The notes beneath the pieces were generated by a model, which saw only the letters and a list, made by a program, of their open reading frames with translations, did no database searches and was not told where the DNA came from. DNA of 50,108 nt from Actinomycetes bacterium. GTDB lineage: Bacteria > Actinomycetota > Actinomycetes > Propionibacteriales > Nocardioidaceae. Below, in pieces: positions 1 through 8,516 of the stretch (the stretch's first letter is position 1; every line of letters begins with the position of its first letter). The position numbers and the translations under genes are program-made. The DNA lies in NCBI GenBank assembly GCA_023460975.1, contig JAEWOG010000037.1, positions 1 through 50,108 on the forward strand. The letters are read 5' to 3'.

Positions 1-18
1 GGGCCGGCGGGGGGCGGG

Positions 19-302
19 TTTGTATGACGCGGGGCCGGCGGGTGTGGGTTTGTATGACGCGGGGCCGGCGGGGGCGGGTTTGTATGACGCCGGGGCCTGT
101 GGCGGTCTGCGTCATGCGAATGTGGCCGGCCGTGGCCTGTGTCATACGAAGGCGTCTGGGGGCCTCGTGTGTCATGCGGATGCGGCGTTATTGGTGTGGG
201 TTTGTATGACGCCGGGGCGGCGGGGGCGGGTTTGTATGACGCCGGGCCGGCGGGGGCAGGTTTGTATGACGCCCAGCCCGCGAGAGCGCGTACGTATGAC
301 GC
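19..302. repeat. Array 1 of the TTTGTATGACGC 30-bp-period repeat
   Basis: Ten 12-bp units start at 19, 49, 79 (forward), 109, 139, 169 (reverse, degenerate), and 201, 231, 261, 291 (forward, the last degenerate). Forward units read TTTGTATGACGC. The spacing is 30 bp except 32 bp at the reverse-to-forward switch (169 to 201). The units at 109/139/169 and 261/231/201 are mirror pairs about position 190.5. The 18-bp spacers are GC-rich and variable. The array fills the space beyond the 3' end of crp and may continue left of the window. Nothing else is visible in 1-392. Short open frames across it only reflect the 30-bp (10-codon) period. Confidence 0.9.
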
Positions 303-392
303 AACCCCACCCCAGGCCGTACGAATCGGTGCCACCACATGACACAGGGCGGAGGCCCGGAGGCCGTCCGCCCTGTGGCGAGGTACGTGGTG

Positions 393-1070
393 TCAGCGCG
401 CGCGCTTGGAGAGCCGCTCGAGGTCCATGATGACGACCGAGCGAGGCTCCAGGCGCAGCCACCCGCGAGAGGCGAAGTCGGCGAGCGCCTTGTTGACGGT
501 CTCGCGCGAGGCCCCGACGAGCTGGGCGAGCTCCTCCTGGGTGAGGTCGTGGTGCACGTGCACGCCGTCGTCGGCGGTACGGCCGAAGCGGTCTGCCAGG
601 TCGAGCAGCGCCTTGGCCACGCGACCGGGAACGTCGGAGAAGACGAGGTCGGCGACGACGTCGTTGGACTTGCGCAGGCGAGCGGCGAGCTGCGAGAGCA
701 GCGCGCGCGCCACCTGGGGCCGGCCGTCGAGCCAGCGCAGCAGGTCCTCGTGGGACAGGGAGACGAACGTTGCGTCGGTCACCGCAGTCACCGTGGCCGA
801 ACGGGGGCCGGGGTCGAAGAGCGAGAGCTCACCGAACATCTGGCCGGGACCCATGATGGCCAGCAGGTTTTCGCGGCCGTCGGCCGAGGAACGGCCCAGC
901 TTGACCTTGCCGTCGAGCACGACGTAGAGCCGGTCGCCCGAGTCGCCCTCGTGGAAGAGCACCTCGCCGCGGCGCAGCTTGGTCTCCGCCATGGAGTTGC
1001 GCAGGGCGGTGGTGGCCTCGTCATCCAGGCCGCTGAAGAGCGGCGCCTGACGCAGCACGTCGTTGTCCAC
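393..1070 (-). CDS. crp: Crp/Fnr-family cAMP receptor regulator (GlxR/Rv3676-like)
   Basis: A 225-residue cyclic-AMP-responsive transcription factor. The N-terminal cyclic-nucleotide domain (about residues 8-125) holds GEVLFHEGDSGDRLYVV and the phosphate-binding cassette FGELSLFDPGPRS (E81, R90). The C-terminal winged helix carries TQEELAQLVGASRETVNKAL, nearly identical to actinobacterial GlxR/CRP recognition helices. The GTG at 1070 is chosen because GGAG lies 8 nt upstream and the protein then starts like its family; the frame is open further upstream to 1163 without family similarity. It is divergent from nth, as in M. tuberculosis. CRP-like operators elsewhere in the window suggest it controls acs, actP and hppA. 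Confidence 0.95.
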   Translation of the reverse strand: MDNDVLRQAPLFSGLDDEATTALRNSMAETKLRRGEVLFHEGDSGDRLYVVLDGKVKLGRSSADGRENLLAIMGPGQMFGELSLFDPGPRSATVTAVTDATFVSLSHEDLLRWLDGRPQVARALLSQLAARLRKSNDVVADLVFSDVPGRVAKALLDLADRFGRTADDGVHVHHDLTQEELAQLVGASRETVNKALADFASRGWLRLEPRSVVIMDLERLSKRAR

Positions 1071-1131
1071 TAGGAACTCCTCCGGTGGGCGTACGCCCGC
1101 GCGCGTCCCCGGCACAGGCTCGTTCGGGGCG

Positions 1132-1155
1132 ATCCTACCCGTGGCACGGCTCACA
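1132..1155 (-). promoter_or_regulatory. crp promoter with possible CRP autoregulatory site
   Basis: On the minus strand TAGGAT (1137-1132) is a good -10 box, giving a 5' leader of about 55 nt to the crp start. Directly upstream, 1140-1155 reads on the plus strand CGTGG-CACGGC-TCACA, matching 8 of 10 positions of TGTGA-N6-TCACA. Its overlap with the -35 region would suit autorepression. The function is inferred. Confidence 0.4.
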
Positions 1156-1256
1156 TGTGGCAACCCGGTCGTACGTGTCTGCCGCGGCCGTGGCGAAGCG
1201 TGGGCCCCGAGGACGGGCGCCCGAGGTTGTCGGTGGCCCCACGTAGGCTTTGGCGC

Positions 1257-1970
1257 GTGCCCCAGACCGTGGTCGAGAAGCCCGACACCTCACTGGTGCG
1301 ACGCGCTCGCAAGATGAACCGGGTGCTCGCCGAGACCTACCCCGACGCGCACTGCGAGCTCGACTTCGCGGACCCGTTCCAACTGCTCGTGGTGACGGTC
1401 CTGTCGGCGCAGACGACGGACCGGCGGGTCAACGCGGTGCGTCCCACACTGTTCGCGGCATACCCGGACGCGACGGCGATGGCGGCCGCTCAGCGCGAAG
1501 ACCTGGAGACCATCGTCGGGCCGTTGGGCTTCTTCCGGCAGAAGACGACCTCCCTGCTCAATCTGTCCGCAGCGATCGTCGACGACTTCGGTGGGCAGGT
1601 GCCCGGCCGCCTCGAGGATCTGGTCACGCTGCCAGGGGTGGGGCGCAAGACGGCCAACGTCGTCCTGGGCAACGCGTTCGACGTCCCCGGCATCACCGTG
1701 GACACCCACTTCGGGCGTCTGGTCCGTCGGTTCGGCTGGACCGAGGAGACGGACCCGGTCAAGGTCGAGTTCGCGATCGGCGCCCTGTTCCCCAAGCGCG
1801 ACTGGACGATGCTGTCCCATCACGTGATCTGGCACGGCCGGCGCCGCTGCCACGCCAAGAAGCCCGCGTGCGGCGCGTGCCCGCTCGCCCGGTCCTGCCC
1901 GTCCTTCGGGGCCGGCCCGACCGATCCGATCGAGGCCGAGAAGCTCGTCCGCACCCAGGGGCCCGCGTGA
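1257..1970 (+). CDS. nth: Endonuclease III (DNA glycosylase/AP lyase)
   Basis: A 237-residue base-excision-repair enzyme that removes oxidised pyrimidines. It has the helix-hairpin-helix LPGVGRKTANVVLG with the catalytic lysine in GRKTA, the catalytic aspartate in TVDTHFGRL, and a C-terminal 4Fe-4S motif C-x6-C-x2-C-x5-C in CHAKKPACGACPLARSC. The GTG at 1257 lies 7 nt after a TAGGCT -10 box (1244-1249), so the mRNA is probably leaderless. An ATG at 1314 is an alternative start. The stop overlaps the start of the next gene (GTGA), so the two are probably co-transcribed. Confidence 0.93.
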   Translation: MPQTVVEKPDTSLVRRARKMNRVLAETYPDAHCELDFADPFQLLVVTVLSAQTTDRRVNAVRPTLFAAYPDATAMAAAQREDLETIVGPLGFFRQKTTSLLNLSAAIVDDFGGQVPGRLEDLVTLPGVGRKTANVVLGNAFDVPGITVDTHFGRLVRRFGWTEETDPVKVEFAIGALFPKRDWTMLSHHVIWHGRRRCHAKKPACGACPLARSCPSFGAGPTDPIEAEKLVRTQGPA

Positions 1971-2608
1971 GGGCGGGGTTCTGGCGACGTGCCGCGGTGG
2001 CAGCGGCACTGGTCGCGGCGCTGGGCGCCTGCAGCGACGACGGCCGGATCACCCCCAGCGCGCCCGACGTCTCGGTGGACACCCCCGAGCTGCGGGCGGT
2101 CAAGGCCGAGATCGGGATGGAGGACTGTGTCCCCGGAGACGGCGAGGCACTCGACGACGGCCTCCCCGAGGTCACCCTCCCGTGTCTGGGCGGCGGCACC
2201 GAGGTCGACCTGTCCTCGCTGCGAGGCCCCCTGGTGATCAACCTGTGGCAGGCATTCTGCGAGCCGTGCAAGCGGGAGATGCCGGCCCTGGAGGAGTTCC
2301 ACCAGACCTACGGCGACCGTGTCCCGGTGCTCGGCATCGACTTCAACGACGTCAAGCCCGGCGCGGCGCTCGAGTTGGCGCGGGAGACCGGGGCGACCTA
2401 CCCGTCCCTGGCGGATCCGGGCGGCGAGCTCATGGGCAAGCGCGCCTTCCAGATCGCCTCGCGAGGCCTGCCGGCCTTCGTTCTCATCGACGCTGACGGC
2501 GAAGTGGTCCAGCAGCTCTCCGGCGGGGTGGACACCGTGGAGGACCTGGTCGACATGGTGCGTACGCACCTGGGCGTCGACCTGACCGCGCCGGAGGCGC
2601 AGCCGTGA
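1967..2608 (+). CDS. TlpA/ResA-like thioredoxin-fold lipoprotein
   Basis: A 213-residue exported thiol-disulfide protein. The N-terminus is a lipoprotein signal with lipobox LGAC (Cys22). The thioredoxin fold starts near residue 70 and has the redox motif W-Q-A-F-C98-E-P-C101, followed by a cis-Pro-type segment (SRGLPAFVLID). It overlaps nth by 4 nt and the NUDIX gene by 4 nt, matching the Rv3674c-Rv3673c-Rv3672c order. Members of this family reduce or shuffle disulfides outside the membrane; the substrate here is unknown. MarP downstream carries a probable disulfide, a possible client by inference only. Confidence 0.88.
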   Translation: MRAGFWRRAAVAAALVAALGACSDDGRITPSAPDVSVDTPELRAVKAEIGMEDCVPGDGEALDDGLPEVTLPCLGGGTEVDLSSLRGPLVINLWQAFCEPCKREMPALEEFHQTYGDRVPVLGIDFNDVKPGAALELARETGATYPSLADPGGELMGKRAFQIASRGLPAFVLIDADGEVVQQLSGGVDTVEDLVDMVRTHLGVDLTAPEAQP

Positions 2609-3339
2609 GCTCCCTGCCTGACTGGATGCAGCCCGTCGTCGAGGGCAGTCGCACGATCCAGGCCGACCAGCTCACCCGGTTCGTGCCCCCGGACGACTTC
2701 TCCGGCCGGACCGGCGCGGTCCTGATGCTGTTCGCCGACCGGGAGATCGAGTACGGCATCGACGTCGCCGACGACCTCCTGCACCGCGGCGAGATCCTGC
2801 TGACCGAGCGGTCCCACACCATGCGCTCGCACCCGGGCCAGGTCTCCTTCCCCGGCGGCGGCATCGACCCGGGGGAGACCCCGGCCCAAGCGGCGCTGCG
2901 GGAGGCGTACGAAGAGGTCGGCCTCGACGCCAGCGGGGTCGAGGTCTTCGGGCAGCTGCCCGAGCTGTGGCTTCCGCCGAGCAACTACGCGGTCACGCCG
3001 GTGCTGGGGTGGTGGCGTGAGCGGACCCCCGTACGCATCGCGAGCCCGGCAGAGGTCGAGGCCATCCACCACGTCTCCATCGCCGAGCTGATGGACCCCG
3101 ATCACCGCATCTCCGTACGCCACCCGTCCGGGTGGAAGGGCCCCGCGTTCCTCATCGGCGAGGACAAGGATGTCGTCCTGTGGGGGTTCACGGCGGGGAT
3201 CATCTCCCGCCTCTTCGACCACCTCGGGTGGACTCTCGACTGGGACTCCGCGCGGGAGCGTGACCTGCCCGCCCACATGCTGCAGGGTGAGGAGCGCAAC
3301 GGCCCCCGCCCGGCGCCCAACACCCGTTTCGAGGAGTAG
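2605..3339 (+). CDS. NUDIX hydrolase, CoA pyrophosphatase-type
   Basis: A 244-residue hydrolase. The NUDIX box GX5EX7REUXEEXGU is seen with G86, E91, R99-E100 and E103-E104 (REAYEEVG). Just before it is the CoA-pyrophosphatase signature: LLTERS, then R74, then GQVSFPGGG. This supports cleavage of CoA or related nucleotides rather than 8-oxo-dGTP. The GTG start overlaps the preceding stop (GTGA). Orthologous to Rv3672c by position and motif. The gene ends 2 nt before marP, so translation is probably coupled. Confidence 0.9.
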   Translation: MSSLPDWMQPVVEGSRTIQADQLTRFVPPDDFSGRTGAVLMLFADREIEYGIDVADDLLHRGEILLTERSHTMRSHPGQVSFPGGGIDPGETPAQAALREAYEEVGLDASGVEVFGQLPELWLPPSNYAVTPVLGWWRERTPVRIASPAEVEAIHHVSIAELMDPDHRISVRHPSGWKGPAFLIGEDKDVVLWGFTAGIISRLFDHLGWTLDWDSARERDLPAHMLQGEERNGPRPAPNTRFEE

Positions 3340-3341
3340 CG

Positions 3342-4517
3342 ATGAACGTCCTCGACTGGTGCCTTCTGGCCCTCGTCGGGTTGTACGCGCTGTCGGGCTA
3401 TTGGCAGGGGTTCGTCACCGGAGCCTTCGCCACGCTCGGCCTGCTGCTCGGAGGCGTGGTCGGCGTGTGGGCGGCGCCCGTGCTACTGGGTGACGCGGCG
3501 CCCTCGACCTGGGTGTCGGTCGGGGCGCTCGGGGTCGTCATCGTGGCGGCCACCCTCGGACAGGCGGGCTTCCAGTTCCTGGGCGCGCGCATCCGCGATC
3601 GCATCACGTGGCAGCCGGTGCGGGCTGTGGATGCCATCGGCGGTGCCGCCCTGAGCGCGCTCGCGGTGCTCGTCGTGGCCTGGGCCCTGGGTGTGGCCGT
3701 CTCGGGCACTCGGATCGGCGCGATCACCCCTGTCGTACGCGAGTCCAAGATCCTGGCGCAGGTCGACCGGGCGCTCCCGCTGGAGGCCTCTGGCCTGCTG
3801 CGCGGCTTCAACAACGTGGTGGGAGCGGGGTTCTTCCCCCGCTACCTCGAGCCCTTCGCCCCCGAGCGCATCGTCGACGTGGCCGCCGGCCCCGAGCGGT
3901 TGCTCACCGACCCGGACGTCCTCATCAGCGAGGCCAGCGTCGTCAAGATCGTCGGCGAGAATGCCTGCACAGGAGGCGTCGAGGGCACCGGATTCGTGTA
4001 CGCACCCGGTCGCGTGATGACCAACGCCCACGTGGTCGCCGGGGTCACCCGGCCGGAGGTCGAGATCGACGGGCAGATCAAGGTGGGCACCGTCGTCCAC
4101 TACGACCCGCGCCTCGACGTCGCGGTCCTGCGTGTCGATGACTCCAACGCCCCGCCGTTGGCGTTCGACATCGAGGTCAAGGCCAAGGACGGCGTGGCGA
4201 TCGTGGGCTACCCCCAGGACGGGCCCTTCGACGTCCAGACGGCACGCGTACGCAGCCTCCAACGGCTGCGCTCACCCGACATCAACAACTCCAGCGTCGT
4301 CGTGCGCGAGGTCCTCGCGCTGCGCGGCCTCATCCGTCCCGGCAACTCGGGTGGCCCGGTCCTCACTTCGGGTGGGGACGTCGCCGGGATGGTGTTCGCG
4401 GCATCGGTGACCGACGCCGACACCGGCTACGCGCTCACGGCATCGCAGGTCGCGGATGCCGCATCGGCCGGAGCCAACAACGACATCGCCGTCGCCACCG
4501 GCAGTTGCGTGCGCTGA
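3342..4517 (+). CDS. marP: MarP family membrane-anchored serine protease (CvpA + trypsin-like)
   Basis: 391 residues. The N-terminal half (about 1-125) has four hydrophobic helices of the CvpA/colicin V production fold. The C-terminal half is a periplasmic trypsin-like protease with triad His230 (TNAHVV), Asp259 (DPRLDV) and Ser336 (RPGNSGGP). Cys209 and Cys389 match the spacing of the regulatory disulfide of mycobacterial MarP. In M. tuberculosis, MarP (Rv3671c) is needed for acid resistance and survival in the host. It is the last gene of the nth-thioredoxin-NUDIX-marP operon and converges on the next gene with 13 bp between stops. Confidence 0.92.
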   Translation: MNVLDWCLLALVGLYALSGYWQGFVTGAFATLGLLLGGVVGVWAAPVLLGDAAPSTWVSVGALGVVIVAATLGQAGFQFLGARIRDRITWQPVRAVDAIGGAALSALAVLVVAWALGVAVSGTRIGAITPVVRESKILAQVDRALPLEASGLLRGFNNVVGAGFFPRYLEPFAPERIVDVAAGPERLLTDPDVLISEASVVKIVGENACTGGVEGTGFVYAPGRVMTNAHVVAGVTRPEVEIDGQIKVGTVVHYDPRLDVAVLRVDDSNAPPLAFDIEVKAKDGVAIVGYPQDGPFDVQTARVRSLQRLRSPDINNSSVVVREVLALRGLIRPGNSGGPVLTSGGDVAGMVFAASVTDADTGYALTASQVADAASAGANNDIAVATGSCVR

Positions 4518-4530
4518 GGGCGCGTACGGA

Positions 4531-4929
4531 TCAGGCCTGACCCTTGAACGCCTTGGGGATCTCCTGGGCCTGGTGGATCGCGCGCTCGGGGGCGCGGACC
4601 TGCTTGACCTTCTTCACGCCCACCAGCGCGAGGATGGCCGCGATCACCGCGTACGCACCGAAGACGATCAGGAACGCCCAGTGCAGGCCGAGGCCAGCCC
4701 AGTGGATGAAGTAGGCGATCGACACCGACAGCATGATCACGGCGAGGACGAGCAGGAAGCCCGCGGCCGCGAACAGCCCGACGCCAGTGCCGCCGGCCTT
4801 GACGCTGATCTTGAGCTCGGACTTGGCGAGCGCGATCTCCTGCTGGATCAGCGTGGACACGTCGCGCGAGGCGTCAGCCACCAGCTTGCCCAGCGTCGGG
4901 TCGGTGTCCTTGGCCGGTTCCGGAGCCAT
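4531..4929 (-). CDS. Phage_holin_3_6-type (DUF1469) small membrane protein
   Basis: 132 residues with a charged amphipathic N-terminus (about 1-45, ending in QQEIALAKSELK) and two transmembrane helices (about 50-75 and 82-105). This is the actinobacterial 'phage holin family' architecture, a housekeeping membrane protein despite the name; no other phage genes are near. The start ATG is preceded by GAAGGA. A minus-strand -10 box TAGGGT lies at 4974-4969. The role is unknown. Confidence 0.8.
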   Translation of the reverse strand: MAPEPAKDTDPTLGKLVADASRDVSTLIQQEIALAKSELKISVKAGGTGVGLFAAAGFLLVLAVIMLSVSIAYFIHWAGLGLHWAFLIVFGAYAVIAAILALVGVKKVKQVRAPERAIHQAQEIPKAFKGQA

Positions 4930-4991
4930 CTCGTCGTCCTTCGTCAGGGTCGTGCGGGGGACGACCTGACCCTACACAACGGCCGGACCGG

Positions 4992-5065
4992 TACGATGAG
5001 CGACTGGAGAGCCGGGAAGTCTGGTCGGCCCGCGTCGTGTGATGCGGTTGATGTTCACCCACCCC
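4992..5065 (+). promoter_or_regulatory. nhaA promoter and possibly structured 5' leader
   Basis: TACGAT at 4992-4997 is a likely -10 box, giving a leader of about 70 nt before nhaA. The leader holds GAGAGCCGGGAAGTCTGGTC (5007-5026), a purine-rich segment, with a possible short stem GCCG (5011-5014)/CGGC (5026-5029). Leaders of nhaA genes can be lithium-responsive riboswitches (the nhaA-I and nhaA-II classes). I cannot confirm membership from sequence alone. Confidence 0.3.
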
Positions 5066-5075
5066 GGAAGGCACC

Positions 5076-6437
5076 ATGCAGCGACCAAGCACGCCCCGAG
5101 CCGACGACGAGATTTACCTCCTCGGCCCCGCCTACATCGAGTCGGACCGAGGTCTGGCCCGGGTCGGCAAACCGTTGCGGGAGTTCCTGCGGGTGGAGTC
5201 AGCGGGTTCGGTCCTGCTCCTGATCGCCGCGGCCGTGGCCCTGATCTGGGCCAACTCGCCCGTCGCGGACTCGTACGGCTCGTTCTGGCACACCGCCATC
5301 ACCGTCGACCTGGGCTTCGTCGAGGTCAGTGAGTCGCTCCAGCACTGGGTCAACGACGCCCTCATGGTCATCTTCTTCTTCGTCGTCGGGCTGGAGATCA
5401 AGTACGAACTGGTCAAGGGCGACCTGCGGGACCCGCGGGCGGCTGCACTCCCGGTGTTCGCCGCGCTCGGCGGGATGGCCGTGCCGGCGGCGCTGTACGT
5501 CCTGGTGGTGGGCCCCGGTGCGGAAGGCTCGCACGGTTGGGGAATCCCCATGGCGACCGACATCGCCTTCGCCGTCGGTGTCCTGGGACTGCTGGGGCGG
5601 CGGATCCCGTCCGCAGCGCGCCTCTTCCTGCTCACCCTCGCGATCGCCGACGACATCGGCGCCATCATCGTGATCGCCGTCTTCTACACCGCCGACCTGA
5701 AGCTGTGGTGGCTTGTCGGCGCGTTGGCCGTGCTGGCGGTCATGGTGATGCTGCGGGTGCGGCGGGTGTGGACCACCGCGATCTATGTGGCGCTCGGGGT
5801 CGCCCTGTGGTTCTTGCTGCTCCAGTCCGGCGTCCACGCCACGCTGGCTGGCGTGGCCGTCGGCCTGATCACCCCGACGGTGCCGCTGCTGCGGGAGGAC
5901 GTCGCGCGCGACTACGTACGCCGCACCTTGGACGACAACGAGCTCGACGCCTCCGAGCTGCGCCGCCTGCACTTCCTCATGAACCACGCGGTCTCACCGG
6001 TCGAGCGGCTGCAGAGCGCGCTCCACTCGGTCTCCTCCTACGTCGTGTTGCCGATCTTCGCCCTCGCCAACGCCGGGGTCAGCCTGTCCGGGGCAGGCGA
6101 AGTGCTCACGTCCGGCGTGGCACTGGGCGTGATGGCCGGGCTGGTGCTCGGCAAGCCTGTGGGCGTCGCGCTGTTCACGTGGGTGGCTGTCCGGTTCGGG
6201 CTGGGACGCCTGCCGGATCACACCTCCTGGCCGATGGTGCTGGGGTTGGGCTCCGTCGCGGGCATCGGGTTCACGGTGTCGCTGTTCGTCACCGAACTCT
6301 CCTTCCCCGGCCACGAGGAGTTCGCGGTGGCGGCCAAGATCGGCGTGCTGCTGGCCTCACTGGTCTCGGCCGTGGTCGGCGTCGCGCTGCTGATGCTCGC
6401 CACCCGCGGCCGCGAGCCGATCGAGGCCGACGACTGA
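5076..6437 (+). CDS. nhaA: Na+/H+ antiporter NhaA
   Basis: 453 residues with about twelve transmembrane helices. It shows the family marks FFFVVGLEIKYEL (about 100-112), MATDIAFAVG with D162, and the ion-binding pair D192-D193 in LAIADDIGAIIVIAVFYT, equivalent to E. coli D163-D164. It exports Na+ or Li+ in exchange for protons under alkaline or salt stress. The ATG at 5076 is preceded by GGAAGG. It converges on acs with a strong hairpin between them. Confidence 0.95.
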   Translation: MQRPSTPRADDEIYLLGPAYIESDRGLARVGKPLREFLRVESAGSVLLLIAAAVALIWANSPVADSYGSFWHTAITVDLGFVEVSESLQHWVNDALMVIFFFVVGLEIKYELVKGDLRDPRAAALPVFAALGGMAVPAALYVLVVGPGAEGSHGWGIPMATDIAFAVGVLGLLGRRIPSAARLFLLTLAIADDIGAIIVIAVFYTADLKLWWLVGALAVLAVMVMLRVRRVWTTAIYVALGVALWFLLLQSGVHATLAGVAVGLITPTVPLLREDVARDYVRRTLDDNELDASELRRLHFLMNHAVSPVERLQSALHSVSSYVVLPIFALANAGVSLSGAGEVLTSGVALGVMAGLVLGKPVGVALFTWVAVRFGLGRLPDHTSWPMVLGLGSVAGIGFTVSLFVTELSFPGHEEFAVAAKIGVLLASLVSAVVGVALLMLATRGREPIEADD

Positions 6438-6445
6438 GACATGAC

Positions 6446-6481
6446 AGTGGGGTGTCCGCGGCGCACCACGGACACCCCACT
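6446..6481. terminator. Bidirectional terminator between nhaA and acs
   Basis: A perfect 13-bp stem: AGTGGGGTGTCCG (6446-6458) pairs with CGGACACCCCACT (6469-6481) across a 10-nt loop. It sits between convergent genes and has no U-tract, as is usual in actinobacteria. Confidence 0.8.
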
Positions 6482-6495
6482 GCGAGTCGTACGGC

Positions 6496-8460
6496 TCAGC
6501 CCTTGGCCGCAGCCTCACGCGCCGCGATCAGGTCCATGACGCTCGAGTCGGCCAGCGTGGTGACATCGCCGATCTCGCGGCCCTCGGCCACGTCCTTGAG
6601 GAGGCGGCGCATGATCTTGCCGGATCGCGTCTTGGGTAGTTCGGGCACGACCATCACCTGACGCGGCTTGGCGATCGCGCCGATCTCCTTGGCGACGTGG
6701 GTCCGCAGCTCCTCGACGATGTTGTCGCCCCCGTCGCCGGCAGACTCACGCAGGATGACGAACGCGCACACGGCCTGACCGGTGGTGTCGTCGGCCGCGC
6801 CGACGACGGCCGCCTCGGCGACCTTGGGGTGCGACACCAGGGCGGACTCGATCTCGGTGGTGGAGAGCCGGTGCCCCGAGACGTTCATGACGTCGTCGAC
6901 GCGGCCCAGCACCCAGATGTCGCCGTCCTCATCCTTCTTGGCGCCGTCGCCTGCGAAGTACAGGCCCTTCCAGCGAGACCAGTACGTGTCAACGAAGCGC
7001 TGGTCGTCGCCCCACAGGGTGCGCAGCATGGCGGGCCACGGCTCCTTGAGGACGAGGTAGCCGCCCGAGCCGTCCGGCACCGAGTTGGCGTCATCGTCGA
7101 CCACATCGGCCACGATCCCGGGCAGTGGCGTCATCGCGGAGCCGGGCTTGCCCGCCGTCACGCCCGGCAGGGGGCTGATCAGGATCTGTCCGGTCTCCGT
7201 CTGCCACCACGTGTCGACGATCGGGCACCGGTCGCCGCCGATGACCTCGCGGTACCACATGTAGGCCTCGGGGTTGATCGACTCACCGACCGACCCGAGC
7301 AGGCGGATGGAGGACAGGTCGAAGCCGTCCGGGATCTCGCGCCCCTGCTTCATGAAGGTCCGGATCGCGGTGGGGGCGGTGTAGAAGATGGTGACGCCGT
7401 ACTTCTCCACGATCTCCCACCAACGGCCCTTGTGCGGGGAGTCAGGGGTGCCTTCGTACATGACCTGGGTGGCGCCGTTGGCGAGCGGACCGTAGACGAG
7501 GTAGGAGTGTCCGGTCACCCAGCCGACGTCGGCCGTGCACCAGTAGACGTCGGTGTCGGGCTTGAGGTCGAAGACCGCCCAGTGCGTGTACGAGGTGCCC
7601 GTCAGGTAGCCGCCGGTGGTGTGGAGGATGCCCTTCGGCTTGCCGGTGGTGCCGGAGGTGTACATGACGTAGAGCGGGTGCTCTGCGTCGTGCATCTCGG
7701 CGGTGTGCTCGTCGGAGGCGGTGCCGACCGAGTCGTGCCACCACACGTCGCGGCCCTCGGTCCAGGCGACGTCCTGACCCGTACGGCGGACCACGAGGAC
7801 GTGCTCGACGAGACCGTCGACCTTGTCCGCGGCCTCGTCGACGGCGGGCTTGAGCGCGAACGGTGAGCCGCGGCGGTAGCCGCCGTCGGCGGTGATCACG
7901 ACCTTCGCCGCGCAGTCGGTGATGCGGGAGGCCAGCGCGTCGGCCGAGAATCCGCCGAAGACGACGGTGTGGACGGCGCCGAGTCGGGCGCAGGCCAGCA
8001 TCGCGACGACGACCTCGGGGATCATCGGCATGTAGATCGCGACCCGGTCGCCCTTGCGTACCCCGAGGTCGGTGAGGGTGTTGGCGGCGCGCGAGACCTC
8101 GGCGAGGAGGTCGGCGTAGGTGATGTCGCGCGTGTCGTCGACGGGCTCGCCGACCCAGTGGATGGCGACCTTGTCCCCGTTGCCGGCGGCGACGTGGCGG
8201 TCGACGCAGTTGACGGAGGCGTTGATCTCGCCGCCGACGAACCACTTGGCGAACGGCGGGTTGGACCAGTCGAGGACCTGGTCCCACTTGGTGCCCCACT
8301 CGAGGCGCTCAGCGGCCTGGGCCCAGAACGCCTCGCGGTCGGCACTGGCGCTCTCGTACGCCTGGGCGGTCACGTTCGCCTGGGCTGCGAAGTCGACGGG
8401 AGGGGCGAATCGGCGCTCCTCGTGGGACAAGTTCGCCAGCGCCTCGGTGTTCTCGCTCAC
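6496..8460 (-). CDS. acs: Acetyl-CoA synthetase (AMP-forming)
   Basis: 654 residues. It makes acetyl-CoA from acetate, ATP and CoA. The adenylate-forming motif YTSGTTGKPKG is near residue 270, and the C-terminal TRSGKIMRR carries the conserved lysine (K615) that is acetylated to control the enzyme. The GTG at 8460 is chosen because AGGAGGA lies 6 nt upstream and the length then fits the family; the open frame runs much further upstream without similarity. A TAGCGT -10 box and a CRP-like site lie upstream. With the actP operon next door it forms an acetate-scavenging module. Confidence 0.96.
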   Translation of the reverse strand: MSENTEALANLSHEERRFAPPVDFAAQANVTAQAYESASADREAFWAQAAERLEWGTKWDQVLDWSNPPFAKWFVGGEINASVNCVDRHVAAGNGDKVAIHWVGEPVDDTRDITYADLLAEVSRAANTLTDLGVRKGDRVAIYMPMIPEVVVAMLACARLGAVHTVVFGGFSADALASRITDCAAKVVITADGGYRRGSPFALKPAVDEAADKVDGLVEHVLVVRRTGQDVAWTEGRDVWWHDSVGTASDEHTAEMHDAEHPLYVMYTSGTTGKPKGILHTTGGYLTGTSYTHWAVFDLKPDTDVYWCTADVGWVTGHSYLVYGPLANGATQVMYEGTPDSPHKGRWWEIVEKYGVTIFYTAPTAIRTFMKQGREIPDGFDLSSIRLLGSVGESINPEAYMWYREVIGGDRCPIVDTWWQTETGQILISPLPGVTAGKPGSAMTPLPGIVADVVDDDANSVPDGSGGYLVLKEPWPAMLRTLWGDDQRFVDTYWSRWKGLYFAGDGAKKDEDGDIWVLGRVDDVMNVSGHRLSTTEIESALVSHPKVAEAAVVGAADDTTGQAVCAFVILRESAGDGGDNIVEELRTHVAKEIGAIAKPRQVMVVPELPKTRSGKIMRRLLKDVAEGREIGDVTTLADSSVMDLIAAREAAAKG

Positions 8461-8491
8461 GGATATCCTCCTGTGGTCTGTGTCACGCTCA

Positions 8492-8516
8492 ACGCTATCC
8501 AAGTGACCCCCGTCAC
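8492..8516 (-). promoter_or_regulatory. acs promoter with CRP-like operator
   Basis: On the minus strand TAGCGT (8497-8492) is the likely -10 box. At 8503-8516 lies GTGA-CCCCCG-TCAC, the core of a CRP/GlxR site (8 of 10 positions of TGTGA-N6-TCACA), overlapping the -35 region. Control of acs by CRP is known in mycobacteria; here it is inferred. Confidence 0.5.

Noticed and set aside
20..430. Open frames across array 1 (and similar frames at 31588 and 43630) encoding YDAGPAG-like decapeptide repeats
   Set aside because: The 30-bp repeat period automatically gives periodic peptides in several frames. Inverted units break them, there are no ribosome sites, and the DNA symmetry rather than a frame is conserved.
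4531..4929. Prophage remnant suggested by a holin-type protein
   Set aside because: This family is a conserved chromosomal neighbour in actinobacteria and no other phage genes or att sites are near.
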